From: an uncultured bacterium
Lineage (GTDB): Bacteria > Cyanobacteriota > Vampirovibrionia > Gastranaerophilales > Gastranaerophilaceae
Length of the DNA: 43,746 nt
Assembly (NCBI GenBank): GCA_900549855.1
Contig: URPS01000016.1
Location: forward strand, 1-43,746
Direction: 5' to 3'
Shown here: piece by piece, positions 23,302 through 31,201 of the stretch
Layout of the letters: every line of letters starts with the position of its first letter
Position numbering within the stretch: the first letter of the stretch is position 1
Translations under genes and position numbers: made by a program
The notes under the pieces: model-generated
The model's input: the letters and a program-made list of their open reading frames with translations, nothing else
Told to the model about the DNA's origin: nothing
The model's database searches: none

Positions 23302-23557
23302 CAACAATCACCCCATCATAAACATAATATATTCATACCACAATTTTTTCTATCATACCAGTGGGCACATATATGTAAGTAAAAAGTTCTTTTAACAATT
23401 AATGGGTAATATTATAAAGTATTTACATCATTGCAAACAGAAACGAAGTAATCCCGTCATTTATGTTGTATGTTTTGAAGGAGCGCCTTAAAAATTTTTA
23501 GACACTTTGCTAAATTATTTGAAACAAATTGATAAGTAATAAACTTTAACATTTCTA

Positions 23558-23598
23558 ATAGTTCACGCTTCTTCCTTAAGAGGAGAAGCGTGAACTAT
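23558..23598. repeat. Perfect 15-base-stem inverted repeat upstream of the sensor kinase
   Basis: ATAGTTCACGCTTCT (23558-23572) pairs with AGAAGCGTGAACTAT (23584-23598), and the loop can pair partly as well. There is no T-run after it on either side. It ends 20 bases before the -35 box of the kinase gene, which suits an operator or a dispersed hairpin. Confidence 0.65.
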
Positions 23599-23618
23599 GT
23601 AACAGAAATGTAAAAAAT

Positions 23619-23647
23619 TTGTTTATTATGAATCTTTGGGTTAATAT
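23619..23647 (+). promoter_or_regulatory. Promoter with its start point at the kinase start codon
   Basis: TTGTTT (23619-23624), a 17-base spacer and TAATAT (23642-23647). The expected +1 falls at 23654, the A of the ATG. No ribosome-binding site is present. Confidence 0.5.
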
Positions 23648-23653
23648 TAGAGT

Positions 23654-25219
23654 ATGAATATGGGGAAAATAGTCGTTGTTGATGATGAAAAAATTGTTAC
23701 TTCCGCTTTTAAAACTCTTTTAAAAGTTGAAGGTTTTTCTGATGCGCATTTTTTTAACAGTCCCAAAGAAGCTATAGAATTTCTTAAAACAAACGTACCA
23801 GACTTAGTTATATCAGATTTTTTGATGCCGGAGATGAATGGTCTGGAATTTTTGACCGAAGTTAAAAAAATGTATCCGGAAGTTAGTAAAATTTTATTGA
23901 CAGGTTATGCTGATAAAGAGAATGCAATAAAAGCAATTAATGAAGTCGGGTTATACAGATATATAGAAAAACCTTGGGATAATGATGATTTAATCCTAAA
24001 TATCAAAAACGGTATCGAGAGAAGTTATTTGTTGAGCGAACTTCGTAAGAAAATTGCAGAATTAGAAGTTGCCAAAAAAGAATTAGAAAAATATTCTCAC
24101 AATCTTGAACAAATTGTTGAAGAACGAACTGCGGATTTAAGACAGTCTAATGCAAAGTTAGAAGGATTATTCAACTATTGCGCAGACGGAATCGTTATTA
24201 TCAACGAAGACGGAATAATTGAACAGGTCAATCCGGCATGCGAAAGTCTGATTGGTTTAGTTGGTAGCAAGCTTGTTATGTCATCAATAGATGATTTTCT
24301 TTTTAGCAAAAAAACTTTTATTTCAAAAGAACTCCACAAACTTGATGACAGAGAACTTTTATTAAGAGAATTCTATATAAAAAATCCATTAAGCAATATT
24401 GAAATTCCTGTAGAAATCAGTTTTGCGAGAATTAATCCTGATGATGAGTTTAAGCGTTTTGTGGGTGTTATAAGAGATGTAACCGAGCAGAAAAAATCAG
24501 ACAAGTTGCGTGATGATTTCATTGCAACACTTACGCACGATTTGAGAACTCCGCTTCTTGCAGCGATTCAAACGCTTACATTTTTTCTGGATGGAGCGCT
24601 CGGAGAATTGGACGAAAAACAAAAATTACTTTTGTCTACAATGCAAAAGAGCAATGAGGATTTGTTAGGGCTTGTAAATGCACTTTTGGAAGTCTATAAG
24701 TATGATGCAGACAAATTAACATTAACAAAAACTAATTTTAATATTTATAATTTGGTTGAGCAGGTTTATAACGAACTTTTACCGCTTGCGCAAAAAAAGA
24801 ATATTGATTTTGAAATCAATTGCAATAATAAAAAGCTTGAAATTAATGCGGATAGAAGTGAAATACGACGTGTAATATGTAATCTTTGCGGTAATGCTAT
24901 TAATTATACTCAAGAAAGTGGCAAAGTCGTTATAACATTGAAATGTGAAGCAAAGGATTTAATCTTCTCTGTATCTGATAACGGTAGTGGAATTCCGCAA
25001 GAAGATATTCCAAATATGTTCCAAAGATTTTCTCAAGGAACAAGCAAAAAACGTTCTACCGGAACAGGGTTGGGGTTGTATTTATCTCGCCAAATCATAG
25101 AATCACACGGCGGGAAAATTTGGCTGGAAAGCAGTTTGAATAAAGGTAGCGAATTCTCATTCCTCCTTACGGATACTGTAGTAGGTGGTATTGAAGAAAA
25201 AGAAGGAAGTTTAGTATGA
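23654..25219 (+). CDS. Receiver-PAS-histidine kinase (hybrid sensor with N-terminal receiver)
   Basis: 521 residues. The N-terminal receiver domain (about 4-125) has VVDDE, phospho-acceptor Asp55 in VISDFLMPEMNG, and the conserved Thr-Gly and Lys-Pro-Trp. A coiled coil (about 130-165) leads to a PAS domain (about 168-285, CADGIVIINEDGIIEQVNPA). Next come HisKA with His295 in ATLTHDLRTPL and a HATPase with N box RRVICNLCGNAINYT, G1 DNGSGIP and G2 GTGLGLYL. There is no membrane segment, so it is a soluble kinase. A receiver placed before the kinase suggests that an upstream phosphotransfer controls it. The gene overlaps the next by four bases (ATGA), so the NarL-type regulator is its likely partner. 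An alternative start lies two codons downstream (ATG at 23660). Confidence 0.93.
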   Translation: MNMGKIVVVDDEKIVTSAFKTLLKVEGFSDAHFFNSPKEAIEFLKTNVPDLVISDFLMPEMNGLEFLTEVKKMYPEVSKILLTGYADKENAIKAINEVGLYRYIEKPWDNDDLILNIKNGIERSYLLSELRKKIAELEVAKKELEKYSHNLEQIVEERTADLRQSNAKLEGLFNYCADGIVIINEDGIIEQVNPACESLIGLVGSKLVMSSIDDFLFSKKTFISKELHKLDDRELLLREFYIKNPLSNIEIPVEISFARINPDDEFKRFVGVIRDVTEQKKSDKLRDDFIATLTHDLRTPLLAAIQTLTFFLDGALGELDEKQKLLLSTMQKSNEDLLGLVNALLEVYKYDADKLTLTKTNFNIYNLVEQVYNELLPLAQKKNIDFEINCNNKKLEINADRSEIRRVICNLCGNAINYTQESGKVVITLKCEAKDLIFSVSDNGSGIPQEDIPNMFQRFSQGTSKKRSTGTGLGLYLSRQIIESHGGKIWLESSLNKGSEFSFLLTDTVVGGIEEKEGSLV

Positions 25220-25875
25220 TAAATGTACTGCTGGTAGAAGATCATGAACTTTATAGAATGGGACTTTCAATGCTTTTAAGCAAGGCAGAAGGTATAACTC
25301 TTTGCGCAGAAGCTGCTGATGGTTTGGAAGGTATAAAATCTGCCAGAGAAAATAATCCGGACGTTATTCTTATGGACATCGGGCTTCCAAATATTGACGG
25401 CATTGAAGCTACACAAAGAATAAAAGATTTTAATCCTGATGTTAAAATATTGATTTTCACATCTCGTGACAGTGAAAATGATGTATTCGAAGCCTTTAAA
25501 GCCGGCGCAGACGGTTATATTATGAAAGGTGCAACTCCTGAACAAACAATTTCTGCTATTAAAGCTGTAAATGAAGGTATTGGTTGGATTGACCCAAATA
25601 TCGCAAAGATGGTATTTTCTAATTTACAAAGACCGCAAGTTCAAATTGTTTCAACTCCGGAAATAAAAAAAGCACCAAATTCTTACGGCTTAACAGAAAG
25701 AGAGTTAGATGTATTAGAGCTTATGGTTGAAGGACTTTCTAATCCGCAAATTGCTGATAAACTGGTAATTACAAGAGCTACTGCCAAAGCACACGTTCAT
25801 AGTATTTTACAAAAACTTTGTGTAACATCAAGAACTCAAGCAACTGTTACTGCTATGAAAGAAGGATTGGTTTAG
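25216..25875 (+). CDS. NarL/FixJ-family response regulator
   Basis: 219 residues. Receiver domain with LLVEDHELYRMGL, Asp54 in VILMDIGLP, and a conserved Ser/Thr (IFTS) and Lys (YIMKGATPEQ). A LuxR-type helix-turn-helix is at the C-terminus (about 155-215; GLTERELDVLELMVEGLSN, then IADKLVITRATAKAHVHSIL). It binds DNA after phosphorylation, most likely by the kinase encoded just upstream, whose stop codon its start overlaps. The target genes cannot be read from the sequence. The family is widespread in Cyanobacteria and relatives. Confidence 0.95.
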   Translation: MINVLLVEDHELYRMGLSMLLSKAEGITLCAEAADGLEGIKSARENNPDVILMDIGLPNIDGIEATQRIKDFNPDVKILIFTSRDSENDVFEAFKAGADGYIMKGATPEQTISAIKAVNEGIGWIDPNIAKMVFSNLQRPQVQIVSTPEIKKAPNSYGLTERELDVLELMVEGLSNPQIADKLVITRATAKAHVHSILQKLCVTSRTQATVTAMKEGLV

Positions 25876-27129
25876 ATGTTAGAGGCAATGGCGGGTGCCG
25901 TTATGGCGCTAAAAGTACATTTTCACCAATTAAAATATCCGTTTATGAAAAAACAGGATAGAATTGTTGCGGAAACGATTTATAGAAATGAAGTTGACAA
26001 AGTCGGTGAAACAGAAAAATATGAAAAAAGTCGTTTGCCGGAATCCGGATATATGACTGTTGCTGAATATGAAGCAAAGTCACGTGGACAAAGTAAAAGA
26101 GAAATTAGTGCAAAAATTCTTGATGAAGCTGAGATGCCAAAAGATTCCAATATGGTTTATATTCCGCAAAAGAAATTTAAACTTGTAAAATATAATGACC
26201 CTGTTGGTAGTCCTGAATTGACTTTACCAAGAAAACTTAACTTTGACAGACAAATTAATGCACAAGGGATTGTGTCAGGTGATTATACAAAATTGGTTTA
26301 TCCATCTGTTTATTATTACGCACAATCAGATTGCACAAGTTGTGATTTGTTTTTAATTAATCTTGATTCTACGTTGAACAATTTGGAAAAAGTTAAGAAA
26401 GCTAACATTTTAAACAAGGTTGAAACACCACTTATTTCTACTTCTAAAGATATTGATACAAAATTTATATTTAGGACATTGACTCCGATTGATTTTTCAG
26501 CAGACAATACCAAACTTGTTGTAAAAGAAAAAGTTGGTCACAGGCACGACGGAATTTGGAAAACTGATTTGTGGGTGTATGACTTCTCTAAAAATGAAGC
26601 ACGCAAACTTCCGCAAATTCGTGATGCAATTGTTAATTATTGGGCAATGGCAGGCGGTGTAGATTTTGACGAAAAGCGCTGGGATATTTACCCAATGGGA
26701 TTTGATGCTAATGATGAAAACCGAATTGTCGTGTGTGCCTACGCTTACACTGGAGAAGTACCAAAATTTTTAGGAACTTGGAGTATTGATGTTTATGGAG
26801 AAAATTCTAAGTTAGAATCTTTAACCGGTGCAAGTTTTCCTGTTGCGGTAGTCGGTTATCGAATGGAGCAGGAAGAAAATGTTACTCCAATTTCTGAAGT
26901 AGAGTTTGAAGCTCGGCATGCCAAAGAATTAGAAAAAGCAAAAGAAAAAGAAGAGAAAGCAGAAATAAGATTTGATAATCAAATTAAGAAACTTGAATAT
27001 CAAAGAAAAATCCAGCAAATGGATATGGAAACTAACTTAAAAATTAAACAGCGCCAAGATTTTATGAAACAAAATTACAAAAAAAGTGTTGATGGCTCAA
27101 CTAGCGGTGCTATCTATGATGGGAAATAG
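25876..27129 (+). CDS. Protein of unknown function with a C-terminal coiled coil
   Basis: 417 residues. The ATG follows the TAG of the response-regulator gene without a gap, and GAAGGA lies nine bases upstream, so it belongs to the same operon and is translationally coupled. The middle (about 100-330) is beta-rich with repeated YDF/WVYD/SADNTKLVV units that recall a propeller-like sensor or repeat fold, and a CTSC pair near residue 154. The end (about 345-400) is a highly charged coiled coil (KELEKAKEKEEKAE). There is no clear signal peptide; residues 1-14 are only weakly hydrophobic. I recognise no family. Its place suggests a role tied to the two-component system, as output or accessory. 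Confidence 0.7.
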   Translation: MLEAMAGAVMALKVHFHQLKYPFMKKQDRIVAETIYRNEVDKVGETEKYEKSRLPESGYMTVAEYEAKSRGQSKREISAKILDEAEMPKDSNMVYIPQKKFKLVKYNDPVGSPELTLPRKLNFDRQINAQGIVSGDYTKLVYPSVYYYAQSDCTSCDLFLINLDSTLNNLEKVKKANILNKVETPLISTSKDIDTKFIFRTLTPIDFSADNTKLVVKEKVGHRHDGIWKTDLWVYDFSKNEARKLPQIRDAIVNYWAMAGGVDFDEKRWDIYPMGFDANDENRIVVCAYAYTGEVPKFLGTWSIDVYGENSKLESLTGASFPVAVVGYRMEQEENVTPISEVEFEARHAKELEKAKEKEEKAEIRFDNQIKKLEYQRKIQQMDMETNLKIKQRQDFMKQNYKKSVDGSTSGAIYDGK

Positions 27130-27195
27130 ATTGTAGAAACAATTATCATTCTTATAATATAGCAAATTCAACCATAAAAACATTTAAAATAATTT

Positions 27196-27225
27196 GCCAT
27201 TTTCCACTTTTAACTTTTAATTTTA
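27196..27225. repeat. GAAAGTTGAAA-type dispersed repeat, copy 2
   Basis: Reverse-complement relative of the blocks at 11976-12003 and 42168-42208 (shared GCCATTTTCCACTTTTAAC). Lies in the 261-base gap before pflB, which otherwise holds only the pflB promoter. Confidence 0.45.
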
Positions 27226-27284
27226 CCCCTCAAAATCAACCTGCAACTATAGAACAAAGTACCTTTATAAAATCTTAATAAATG

Positions 27285-27326
27285 TTGTAAAAACAACTGT
27301 GACATATTTTATTTAGGCGGTATAAT
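27285..27326 (+). promoter_or_regulatory. pflB promoter with an upstream palindrome
   Basis: GTGACA (27299-27304), a 16-base spacer and TATAAT (27321-27326). Directly upstream, GTTGT-AAAA-ACAAC (27285-27298) is a dyad abutting the -35 box, a likely operator or activator site. The leader then carries AAGGAG (27379-27384) seven bases before the ATG. Confidence 0.6.
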
Positions 27327-27390
27327 ATAATTAAGAAAAAGTTAGTGATAGTAAGTCGTCTTAGAGGCGGCAAAGGACAAGGAGATTAAA

Positions 27391-29475
27391 ATGTCAGAAT
27401 TAACATTAGAAAAACAATCTTCTACAACTGATTTCGTTGGCGGCAAATGGCAGTCAGAAATCAACGTTAGAGATTTCATCCAAAAAAACTACACACCTTA
27501 TGATGGTGATTCTAGCTTCTTGGCAGGTCCAACTGAAGCTACTACAAAATTGTGGCAAGAATGCTGCGATTTATTCAAAAAAGAACGTGACAATGGTGGT
27601 GTTCTTGATATGGACACAAAAATTGTTTCAACAATCACTTCTCATGGTGCTGGATATATCGACAAGAGCTTAGAACAAATCGTTGGTTTACAAACAGATA
27701 AACCTCTAAAACGTTCTTTACAACCATTTGGTGGTATCAGAATGGCTGAAACTTCTTGCAAATCTTATGGCTATGAAGTTGACCCAGAAATCACTGAAAT
27801 CTTTACAAAATACAGAAAAACTCACAACCAAGGTGTATTTGATGTTTACACACCAGAAATGAGAGCTGCTAGACACGCTGCTATCTTAACTGGTTTGCCA
27901 GATGCTTATGGTCGTGGTCGTATCATTGGTGACTACAGAAGAGTAGCTCTTTATGGTATCGACAGATTAATCGAAGATAAAAAAGAACAACACGCATCTT
28001 TAGATGGTGAAATGAGACCAGAAAAAATTCAATTGAAAGAAGAAATCGCTGAACAAATCAGAGCTCTTCAAGAAATGAAAGAATTAGGTCAATCTTATGG
28101 TTTTGATATTTCTCAACCAGCTAAGAATGCTAAAGAAGCTATCCAATGGTTATACTTCGGTTACTTATCAGCTGTAAAAGAACAAAACGGTGCTGCTATG
28201 AGTATCGGTAGAACTTCTACTTTCTTGGATATCTTTATTGAAAGAGATTTGAGAAACGGTGTTATCACTGAATCAGAAGCTCAAGAAATGATTGACCACT
28301 TCATCATGAAGTTAAGATTAGTTAAGTTCGCAAGAACTCCTGAATACAATGAATTGTTCTCTGGTGACCCTACTTGGATTACAGAATCAATTGGTGGTGT
28401 TGGTATTGACGGTCGTCACATGGTTACTAAAAACTCATTCAGATACCTTCACACATTAGAAAACTTAGGTACTGCTCCAGAACCTAACATGACAGTACTG
28501 TGGTCTAAGAGATTACCTCACAACTTTAAACAATACGCTGCTCACATTTCTATCAAAACTTCATCTATTCAATATGAAAACGATGATATGATGAGAGTTA
28601 CTCACGGTGATGATTATGCTATCGCTTGTTGTGTATCTTCAATGGTTGTTGGTAAAGAAATGCAATTCTTCGGAGCTCGTGCTAACTTAGCAAAATGTAT
28701 GTTATACGCTATCAACGGTGGTGTTGATGAAAGATTGAAGACTCAAGTTGGTCCTAAATTCAGACCAATCACTTCTGAATACCTTGACTTCGATGAAGTT
28801 ATGGAAAAATATGAAGATATGATGGAATGGTTAGCTGGCTTGTATGTAAATACTTTGAACTGCATCCACTACATGCACGATAAATATTGCTATGAAAGAT
28901 CTCAAATGGCTCTTCACGATAGAGATGTTAAGAGATATTTCGCAACAGGTATTGCAGGTTTATCAGTAGTTGCTGACTCACTTTCTGCAATCAAATATGC
29001 TAAAGTTAAAACTATTCGTGACGAAAACGGTTTAGTAGTTGACTACGAAGTTGAAGGTGATTACCCTAAATACGGTAACAACGATGACAGAGTTGACCAA
29101 TTTGCAGTAAATATCGTTAAGAAATTCATGAACATGATTAGAAAACACTATACTTATAGAAATTCTATTCCTACAATGTCTATCTTAACAATTACTTCAA
29201 ACGTTGTTTACGGTAAGAAAACCGGTAACACTCCAGATGGTAGAAAAGCTGGTATCCCTCTAGCTCCTGGTGCTAACCCAATGCACGGACGTGACACTCA
29301 CGGTGCTGTTGCATCATTAGCTTCAGTAGCAAAACTTCCATTCAATGATGCTCAAGATGGTATCTCAAATACTTTCTCAATCATTCCTAACGCATTAGGT
29401 AAAGATGAAGTATTTATGGGTGACCTTGATATTCAATTGGATTGCGGTTGCTCAGAAGGAACTTGCGGTTGCTAA
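27391..29475 (+). CDS. pflB: Pyruvate formate-lyase, catalytic body lacking the glycyl-radical domain
   Basis: 694 residues against about 760 in the usual enzyme. Converts pyruvate and CoA to formate and acetyl-CoA under anaerobic conditions. The barrel is complete: GKWQSEINVRDFIQKNYTPYDGD, the GLPDAYGRGRIIGDYRR region, and the twin active-site Cys413-Cys414 in DYAIACCVSSM. The homology stops after SIIPNALGKDEVFMGDL, exactly where the C-terminal glycyl-radical domain should start; instead there is a short tail LDCGCSEGTCGC and a stop. The missing part is encoded separately at 29675-29935. No Gly radical site exists in this polypeptide, so it should depend on the small protein and on an activating enzyme not found here. 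Codon use suggests high expression. Confidence 0.95.
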   Translation: MSELTLEKQSSTTDFVGGKWQSEINVRDFIQKNYTPYDGDSSFLAGPTEATTKLWQECCDLFKKERDNGGVLDMDTKIVSTITSHGAGYIDKSLEQIVGLQTDKPLKRSLQPFGGIRMAETSCKSYGYEVDPEITEIFTKYRKTHNQGVFDVYTPEMRAARHAAILTGLPDAYGRGRIIGDYRRVALYGIDRLIEDKKEQHASLDGEMRPEKIQLKEEIAEQIRALQEMKELGQSYGFDISQPAKNAKEAIQWLYFGYLSAVKEQNGAAMSIGRTSTFLDIFIERDLRNGVITESEAQEMIDHFIMKLRLVKFARTPEYNELFSGDPTWITESIGGVGIDGRHMVTKNSFRYLHTLENLGTAPEPNMTVLWSKRLPHNFKQYAAHISIKTSSIQYENDDMMRVTHGDDYAIACCVSSMVVGKEMQFFGARANLAKCMLYAINGGVDERLKTQVGPKFRPITSEYLDFDEVMEKYEDMMEWLAGLYVNTLNCIHYMHDKYCYERSQMALHDRDVKRYFATGIAGLSVVADSLSAIKYAKVKTIRDENGLVVDYEVEGDYPKYGNNDDRVDQFAVNIVKKFMNMIRKHYTYRNSIPTMSILTITSNVVYGKKTGNTPDGRKAGIPLAPGANPMHGRDTHGAVASLASVAKLPFNDAQDGISNTFSIIPNALGKDEVFMGDLDIQLDCGCSEGTCGC

Positions 29476-29493
29476 GGAAAATCCTTAGTAACC

Positions 29494-29618
29494 GGTTGAG
29501 AGGTGAAAAAGTTGAACAGTTGAAGAGTTCGTTAAAGAAATTTATATTGTTTGACTAGTTAGACATTGAAAATACTTAATACGAACTTTTCATCATTTCA
29601 ACCATTCAACTTTTCAAC
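29494..29618. repeat. Imperfect inverted repeat between the two PFL genes
   Basis: The left arm (29494-29531; units like GTTGAACAGTTGAAGAG) is complementary, with mismatches, to the right arm (29582-29618; CGAACTTTTCATC, then CATTCAACTTTTCAAC). It can fold as a long stem in the 199-base gap that separates pflB from the glycyl-radical gene. It resembles the AAGTTGAAA repeat blocks elsewhere. Confidence 0.6.
29551..29578 (+). promoter_or_regulatory. Possible separate promoter for the glycyl-radical gene
   Basis: TTGACT (29551-29556), a 16-base spacer and TACTTA (29573-29578). The -35 is good and the -10 weak. If active it would allow the small subunit to be made independently of pflB. Confidence 0.35.
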
Positions 29619-29674
29619 TATTGATAAAAGTAGTAGAGCGGATTAAGAATCCGACAAAAATAAGGAATAAAACA

Positions 29675-29935
29675 ATGACAACACAACAAGAAGAAAACTT
29701 AATCAATCTTTTAGATGGTTACGTTGAAAAAGGTGGTCACCACTTAAACGTAAACGTATTTAACAGAGAAACATTGCTTGATGCTCAAGCACATCCTGAA
29801 AAATACCCTCAATTAACAATTAGAGTATCAGGATACGCTGTTAACTTTATTAAATTAACAAAAGAACAACAAGATGATGTTATCTCAAGAACATTCCACG
29901 CTTCTTTGGGTAACGGTTGCGGTTGCGGCTGCTAG
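29675..29935 (+). CDS. grcA: Stand-alone glycyl-radical domain (GrcA/YfiD-like), the split-off C-terminus of pyruvate formate-lyase
   Basis: 86 residues from ATG 29675, after AAGGA; an in-frame start 54 bases upstream reads through a hairpin and is rejected. The sequence LTIRVSGYAVNF carries the radical Gly53, preceded by HLNVNVFNRETLLDA and PEKYPQ and followed by LTKEQQDDVISRTF, all signatures of the PFL C-terminal domain. In Escherichia coli GrcA (YfiD) is a spare part that repairs oxygen-cleaved PFL; here the neighbouring pflB body ends just where this protein begins, so it should be the normal subunit. The tail GNGCGCGC is unusual and matches the Cys-rich end of the pflB product. A hairpin (29639-29653) sits upstream of its ribosome-binding site, and a terminator follows. 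Confidence 0.93.
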   Translation: MTTQQEENLINLLDGYVEKGGHHLNVNVFNRETLLDAQAHPEKYPQLTIRVSGYAVNFIKLTKEQQDDVISRTFHASLGNGCGCGC

Positions 29936-29962
29936 GACAAAGGGTAAGGATAAGAGATATTT

Positions 29963-29995
29963 AAGCGAGGCGGAATTAAAAATTCCGCCTCGCTT
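29963..29995. terminator. Bidirectional terminator between PFL and efflux operons
   Basis: A 15-base perfect stem (29963-29977 with 29981-29995), loop AAA, followed by T-rich sequence. It serves the convergent genes ending at 29935 (+) and 30026 (-). Confidence 0.85.
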
Positions 29996-30025
29996 TTATT
30001 ATAAAGTCAATATTCTACAGTAAAA

Positions 30026-31201
30026 CTAATTTTCTTTAAACTTAACCTTACATCCTTCTTGCAAATCATCAGTTATATTGGTGATAAGCTTTTCTTTTCC
30101 ATTCAAGCCTTCAAGAATTTCTATTTTGTCGCCCAAATCTCTACCTTGTTTTACTTTTATAAAGTGTACAGTAGAATCCGGTTTGACTTCTGCTACATAT
30201 TGGTCTGGAGTTGTTAGAGTTGTTAAACAAGCCGGATTAACGGTAAGGATTTTATTTTGAACTCCATTTTTGTCTTTAAGGTCTAAATTTGTTTTTACAT
30301 ACAATCCGCTATAAAGTCCGGACTTTCCGTCATTAGGTACCACTAGCGCTACTTCCATAGTTCTTGATACATTATCAAGTTTGCCTGATATTTGTGAAAT
30401 CTTGCCTTTTACTTTTTGAGTAGGATTTTCCGGTGCATAAACGTCAACGTCTTGACCTTCTTTAATAAATCTAACGTAGTTTTGCGGAATAAACATTGTT
30501 GCACGAAATTTGTCTGTCTGCTGGATTTCAAACAAACTTGTGCTCGTAGAACTTCCACCGGCAACAACATTGGCTCCGGCATCAATATTATATTTGCTAA
30601 TTGTGCCATCAAATGGAGCAACGACTCTTTTATATCCTTGCAAAGCCGTAAGTCTGTTCAAATCTTCTTTAGCTTTTTCTACATCTGATTTAGCGCCTAA
30701 ATATGCCATTTCTGAGGTTTTAAATTCATTATACTTTGCATCTAATTCTTGAGTTGAAATAGCTCCGTCAACAGCAGATTTTTTGTATCTTTCATAAGTA
30801 TTAGAAGCAAAATTCCACTGGTACTTAGCTTCCATAAGGTGTTTTTGTGCTGATATCAAATTCGATTTTGCGGCAGCGGCTTCTGCATCCAAGTCCGGAG
30901 TGTCTATTTCTGCAAGAAGCTGACCTTTTTTTACTTTTTCGCCGAGTTGAACGTATCTATCTTTTACTAAACCATTGATTCTGGAAAAGATTTCTGTTTG
31001 CAAAAATGGTTTAAGTTCACCGGACAATTCAAGTTCAGCTTCTCCGTCAGAAAGCTTTGGCTCTTCAACGATTGCCACATATTCAACATCTTTTGCATTC
31101 ATTGATGTTGTGATAAACCTTGAAATCTTAGGTATAATACCAATTACGAATAACAAGATTACTGCTGATATAATTATATTTTTTCGATTAATTTTCATCA
31201 T
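30026..31201 (-). CDS. RND efflux periplasmic adaptor (membrane fusion protein)
   Basis: 391 residues. One N-terminal hydrophobic segment (about 8-25) anchors it in the inner membrane. Next come a barrel-sandwich (lipoyl-like) half with RINGLVKDRYVQLGEKVKKGQLLAEID, an alpha-hairpin coiled coil (about 105-180), the second sandwich half VVAPFDGTISKYNIDAGANV, and beta-barrel and membrane-proximal domains. It bridges the RND pump and the outer-membrane factor. It is the third gene of the operon; its start (ATGATG at 31196-31201) overlaps the end of the pump gene by up to 14 bases, with GAGG as the ribosome-binding site. The substrate is unknown. Confidence 0.93.
   Translation of the reverse strand: MMKINRKNIIISAVILLFVIGIIPKISRFITTSMNAKDVEYVAIVEEPKLSDGEAELELSGELKPFLQTEIFSRINGLVKDRYVQLGEKVKKGQLLAEIDTPDLDAEAAAAKSNLISAQKHLMEAKYQWNFASNTYERYKKSAVDGAISTQELDAKYNEFKTSEMAYLGAKSDVEKAKEDLNRLTALQGYKRVVAPFDGTISKYNIDAGANVVAGGSSTSTSLFEIQQTDKFRATMFIPQNYVRFIKEGQDVDVYAPENPTQKVKGKISQISGKLDNVSRTMEVALVVPNDGKSGLYSGLYVKTNLDLKDKNGVQNKILTVNPACLTTLTTPDQYVAEVKPDSTVHFIKVKQGRDLGDKIEILEGLNGKEKLITNITDDLQEGCKVKFKEN

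Larger units (their letters stand above)
23302..23653. other. Intergenic region between M16 peptidase and sensor kinase
   Basis: 352 bases with divergent genes on both sides. It contains the M16 leader, a long perfect inverted repeat (23558-23598) and the sensor-kinase promoter (23619-23647). No open reading frame of note. Confidence 0.6.

Noticed and set aside
29621..29674. Upstream start for the glycyl-radical protein
   Set aside because: The extra 18 codons read through a hairpin repeat, and AAGGA is placed for the ATG at 29675.
30409..30752. Overlapping small frames on both strands in the efflux adaptor region
   Set aside because: All are shadows of the adaptor gene; no ribosome-binding sites and no conserved features.
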